From NCBI RefSeq assembly GCF_006349365.1, contig NZ_CP040899.1, positions 372,001 to 436,000 of the forward strand: 64,000 bases of DNA. Reading direction: 5' to 3'. Each line of letters opens with the position of its first letter. The stretch's first letter is position 1. This document shows positions 61,919 through 64,000 of the stretch, piece by piece. The stretch comes from Georgenia wutianyii. Its GTDB lineage: Bacteria > Actinomycetota > Actinomycetes > Actinomycetales > Actinomycetaceae. A program made the position numbers and the translations under genes. The notes under the pieces were generated by a model. That model saw only the letters and a program-made list of their open reading frames with translations. It was not told the DNA's origin and did not search any database.

Positions 61919-63402
61919 GCGCCATCCCCCAGACCGTTCTCGGGTCCCTGGTGTTCCCACGGCTGTACCGGGACTCGGTGACCCTCATGGCCCTGGCCTC
62001 GACCGTCGAGCGCCGAGACGGCGTCGTGCGCGTGGGCGCCGTCATGGGCACCCCCGCCAACATCGAGATCCTCGAACGGTCCGACATGCGTCCCGCCGAC
62101 CTCGACGTCGCACCCGACGACCTCGTCATCGTCGTCCGCGGCGCGGACGACGACATCGTGCAGGAGGCGCTCGCCGTCGCCGAGGAGGGCCTCACGGCCG
62201 TCGCCGCCCCGTCCGGGCCGCGGGCGCAGGTCGCCCCGCAGACCATCGCCGAGGCCCTCGCCGTCGCCGAGCGCGACGGCGGCGCGCCCGCCACCCTCGC
62301 GGCGGTCTCGACGCCCGGCACCTACGCCCCCGTCGTCGTCGAGCAGGCGCTCAAGGCAGGACTGCACGTCTTCTGCTTCTCCGACAACGTCCCCCTCGCC
62401 GAGGAGGTCCGGCTCAAGCAGCTGGCCGTCGAGCAGCGACTGCTCCTCATGGGCCCGGACTGCGGCACCGCGATCATCGACGGCGTGCCCCTCGGCTTCG
62501 CCAACGTCGTCGCCCCGGGGCCCGTGGGCATCGTCGCGGCGTCCGGCACCGGCGCCCAGGAGGTCGCCAGCCTGGTCGACGGCGCCGGCTCCGGCGTCTC
62601 CCAGCTCATCGGCGTCGGCGGGCGCGACCTGTCCGTCGAGGTCGGCGGCCGGATGACCGACCTCGCCCTCGACCTCCTCGCCCAGGACGAGGCGACGCGC
62701 GTCGTCATCGTCGTCTCCAAGCCGCCCGCGCCCGAGGTGGCGCAGCGGCTGCTCGACCGGCTCGCGGGCCTGGGCAAGCCTGCCGTCGCCTGCCTCCTCG
62801 GTATGGAGGACGCCGACGGCCCGGTGACCGTGCGCGGCACGCTCGAGGGTGGCGCAGCCGCCGTCGCCGAGCTGCTCGGCACGAGCCTGCGGCTGGCGGA
62901 GGCGCCACCGCTGCCCCCGGCACCCTCCGCGCGCGGGGTCCTCGGGCTCTACACCGGCGGCACCCTCGCCGCGGAGTCGGCGGTCGTGCTGCGCCGCGCC
63001 GGGGTCACCGCCGAGATCCTCGACCTCGGTGACGACGAGTTCACCACCGGCCGGCCACACCCGATGATCGACCCTGCCGCCCGCTCCGAGCACGTCGTCG
63101 CCGCCGGCGCCCGCCGCGACGTCGGGGTGCTCCTCGTGGACCTCGTCCTGGGCCACGGCGCCAGCACCGACCCCGCGACCCCGCTCGCGGACGCCGTCCG
63201 CGAGGCGATCGCCACCGCCGCCGCCGACGGACGCGAGCTGCGCGTCCTCGGGTCCGTCTGCGGGACCGCGGCCGACCCCCAGGGGTTCGACGCCCAGCGC
63301 GCCGTCCTCGAGGAGGCCGGGGTCCTCGTCCACCCGTCCAACGCCGCCGCCGCCCGCGCCGCCGCCGCGCTCGTGGGCGCCACCCCCGAGGAGAACGCAT
63401 GA
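61915..63402 (+). CDS. fdrA: FdrA/AllF acyl-CoA synthetase-like subunit
   Basis: A 495-residue FdrA family protein with succinyl-CoA-synthetase-like CoA-binding and ligase domains: VGIVAASGTGAQEVASLVD, LIGVGGRDLSVEVGGR and a second Rossmann region GVLGLYTGGTLAAESA. GTG start has ACAGGAGAA and overlaps the allH stop. It is the largest subunit of the presumed oxamate carbamoyltransferase. Confidence 0.88.
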   Translation: MSAIPQTVLGSLVFPRLYRDSVTLMALASTVERRDGVVRVGAVMGTPANIEILERSDMRPADLDVAPDDLVIVVRGADDDIVQEALAVAEEGLTAVAAPSGPRAQVAPQTIAEALAVAERDGGAPATLAAVSTPGTYAPVVVEQALKAGLHVFCFSDNVPLAEEVRLKQLAVEQRLLLMGPDCGTAIIDGVPLGFANVVAPGPVGIVAASGTGAQEVASLVDGAGSGVSQLIGVGGRDLSVEVGGRMTDLALDLLAQDEATRVVIVVSKPPAPEVAQRLLDRLAGLGKPAVACLLGMEDADGPVTVRGTLEGGAAAVAELLGTSLRLAEAPPLPPAPSARGVLGLYTGGTLAAESAVVLRRAGVTAEILDLGDDEFTTGRPHPMIDPAARSEHVVAAGARRDVGVLLVDLVLGHGASTDPATPLADAVREAIATAAADGRELRVLGSVCGTAADPQGFDAQRAVLEEAGVLVHPSNAAAARAAAALVGATPEENA

Positions 63403-64000
63403 TCACCACCGGAGTCCGGGTCCTCAACGCGGGACTGCCGGTCATCGTCGAGGCCGTGCCGCCCGCCGACGTCGTCCAGCTCGACTGGCGCCCGCCGGCG
63501 TTCGGGGACGCGCTCGCCGCTGCCCGGGCGGTCGCGCTCGACACCCCTGCCACCCGTGAGGCCAACGCCGAGGCGATCGCCCGGGTGCACGCCGTCCGCC
63601 CTCGCCTCGTGGGCGTCCGGCCCGCCCGCGACGTCGTCCCCGGCATCGCCGAGGGCAGGACGCTGCTCCACGCCGGGCCGCCCATCGAGGTCGGGCGCAT
63701 GTGCGGCCCGATGCGTGGCGCGCTCGTCGGCGCCGCGATCTTCGAGGGCTGGGCGCAGGACCGGGCGGGCGCGGAGGAGCTGCTCGACTCCGGGCAGATC
63801 AGCGTCGCGCCCTGCCACCACCACGGGGCGGTCGGCCCGATGGCCGGCGTGCTCGCCCCGTCGATGCCCGTCGTCGTCGTCGAGGACGAGGGCCGTCGGG
63901 CCTTCTCCTCGCTCAACGAGGGCCTGGGCAAGGTGCTGCGCTTCGGCGCCTTCGACGACGAGGTCGTCACCCGGCTGCGCTGGATGCGCGACGTGCTCGG
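63399..64000 (+). CDS. allG: DUF1116 protein, AllG-like subunit, cut by window end
   Basis: The first 200 residues of a YlbE/AllG-like DUF1116 protein: LDWRPPAFGDALAAARAVAL, VGRMCGPMRGALVGAAIFEGW and SVAPCHHHGAVGPMAGVLAP. The ATG overlaps the fdrA stop (ATGA). The C-terminal half lies beyond base 64000. Confidence 0.85.
   Translation, partial: MITTGVRVLNAGLPVIVEAVPPADVVQLDWRPPAFGDALAAARAVALDTPATREANAEAIARVHAVRPRLVGVRPARDVVPGIAEGRTLLHAGPPIEVGRMCGPMRGALVGAAIFEGWAQDRAGAEELLDSGQISVAPCHHHGAVGPMAGVLAPSMPVVVVEDEGRRAFSSLNEGLGKVLRFGAFDDEVVTRLRWMRDVL

Overview
The window is high-GC chromosomal DNA from an actinobacterium, most likely of the Micrococcales type. This is inferred from the very GC-rich coding sequence, many GTG starts, a C50-carotenoid gene set with heterodimeric CrtYe/CrtYf cyclase subunits, an IdeR/DtxR regulator with canonical residue numbering, a c-di-AMP riboswitch ahead of an NlpC/P60 hydrolase, and an integrative element with a RepSA-like initiator. 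No genus is claimed.

Layout. 1-6.3 kb: the start of a pyridoxine/HMP kinase gene, a wall-anchored metallophosphoesterase, a SipW-like signal peptidase, serC, and a citrate synthase 2 homologue that has lost its catalytic residues. 6.3-17.4 kb: a MarR regulator (CrtR-like) divergent from a long, translationally coupled carotenoid operon (MMPL transporter, TspO-like protein, idi, crtE, crtB, crtI, crtYe, crtYf, crtEb), followed by a small membrane protein, a GT2 glycosyltransferase and a pyrimidine-dimer DNA glycosylase. 17.4-21.5 kb: ideR, riboswitch-controlled NlpC/P60 hydrolase, universal stress protein, dimethylargininase-like hydrolase. 21.7-25.1 kb: a four-gene operon that looks linked to type VII secretion (EspG-like protein, serine hydrolase with helical N-terminus, lipoprotein, small helical protein). 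25.3-27.1 kb: S-box riboswitch and metZ, then a SRPBCC protein.

27.18-32.99 kb: an integrative element in tRNA-Arg(CCT), bounded by a 50-bp direct repeat. It carries a tyrosine integrase, an excisionase-like protein, two small unknowns, a small DNA-binding protein with its own inverted repeat, a probable HEPN (ApeA-like) defence protein of visibly lower GC, and a RepSA-like HUH rolling-circle initiator. No conjugation ATPase is present.

33.1-48.4 kb: a DHFR-family protein, a possible C-rich-loop small RNA, a giant helicase-like protein with broken ATPase motifs, mscL, a SAF-domain protein, a penicillin acylase, 5-FTHF cyclo-ligase, galU, moeA, rimJ-like, a two-segment membrane protein, arginine deiminase and tRNA-Ala(CGC). 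48.5-58.7 kb: an immunity-like protein, TetR, a steroid-dehydrogenase-like flavoprotein, APC and BCCT transporters, a polysaccharide deacetylase with an NCS1 permease, and a diacylglycerol kinase. 58.9-64 kb: a TPR-like protein, a PucR regulator and the divergent allH-fdrA-allG set for oxamate carbamoyltransferase, cut by the window end.

The most unusual content is the defence-bearing element, an interspersed family of 18-bp tandem repeats (28 units in four intergenic arrays), two large enzyme-like proteins with dead active sites (citrate synthase, SF1 helicase), and the EspG/hydrolase/lipoprotein module. Four regulatory RNAs or RNA-like elements are proposed: a c-di-AMP riboswitch, an S-box, a possible 6C-like RNA, and hairpins in the integrative element.
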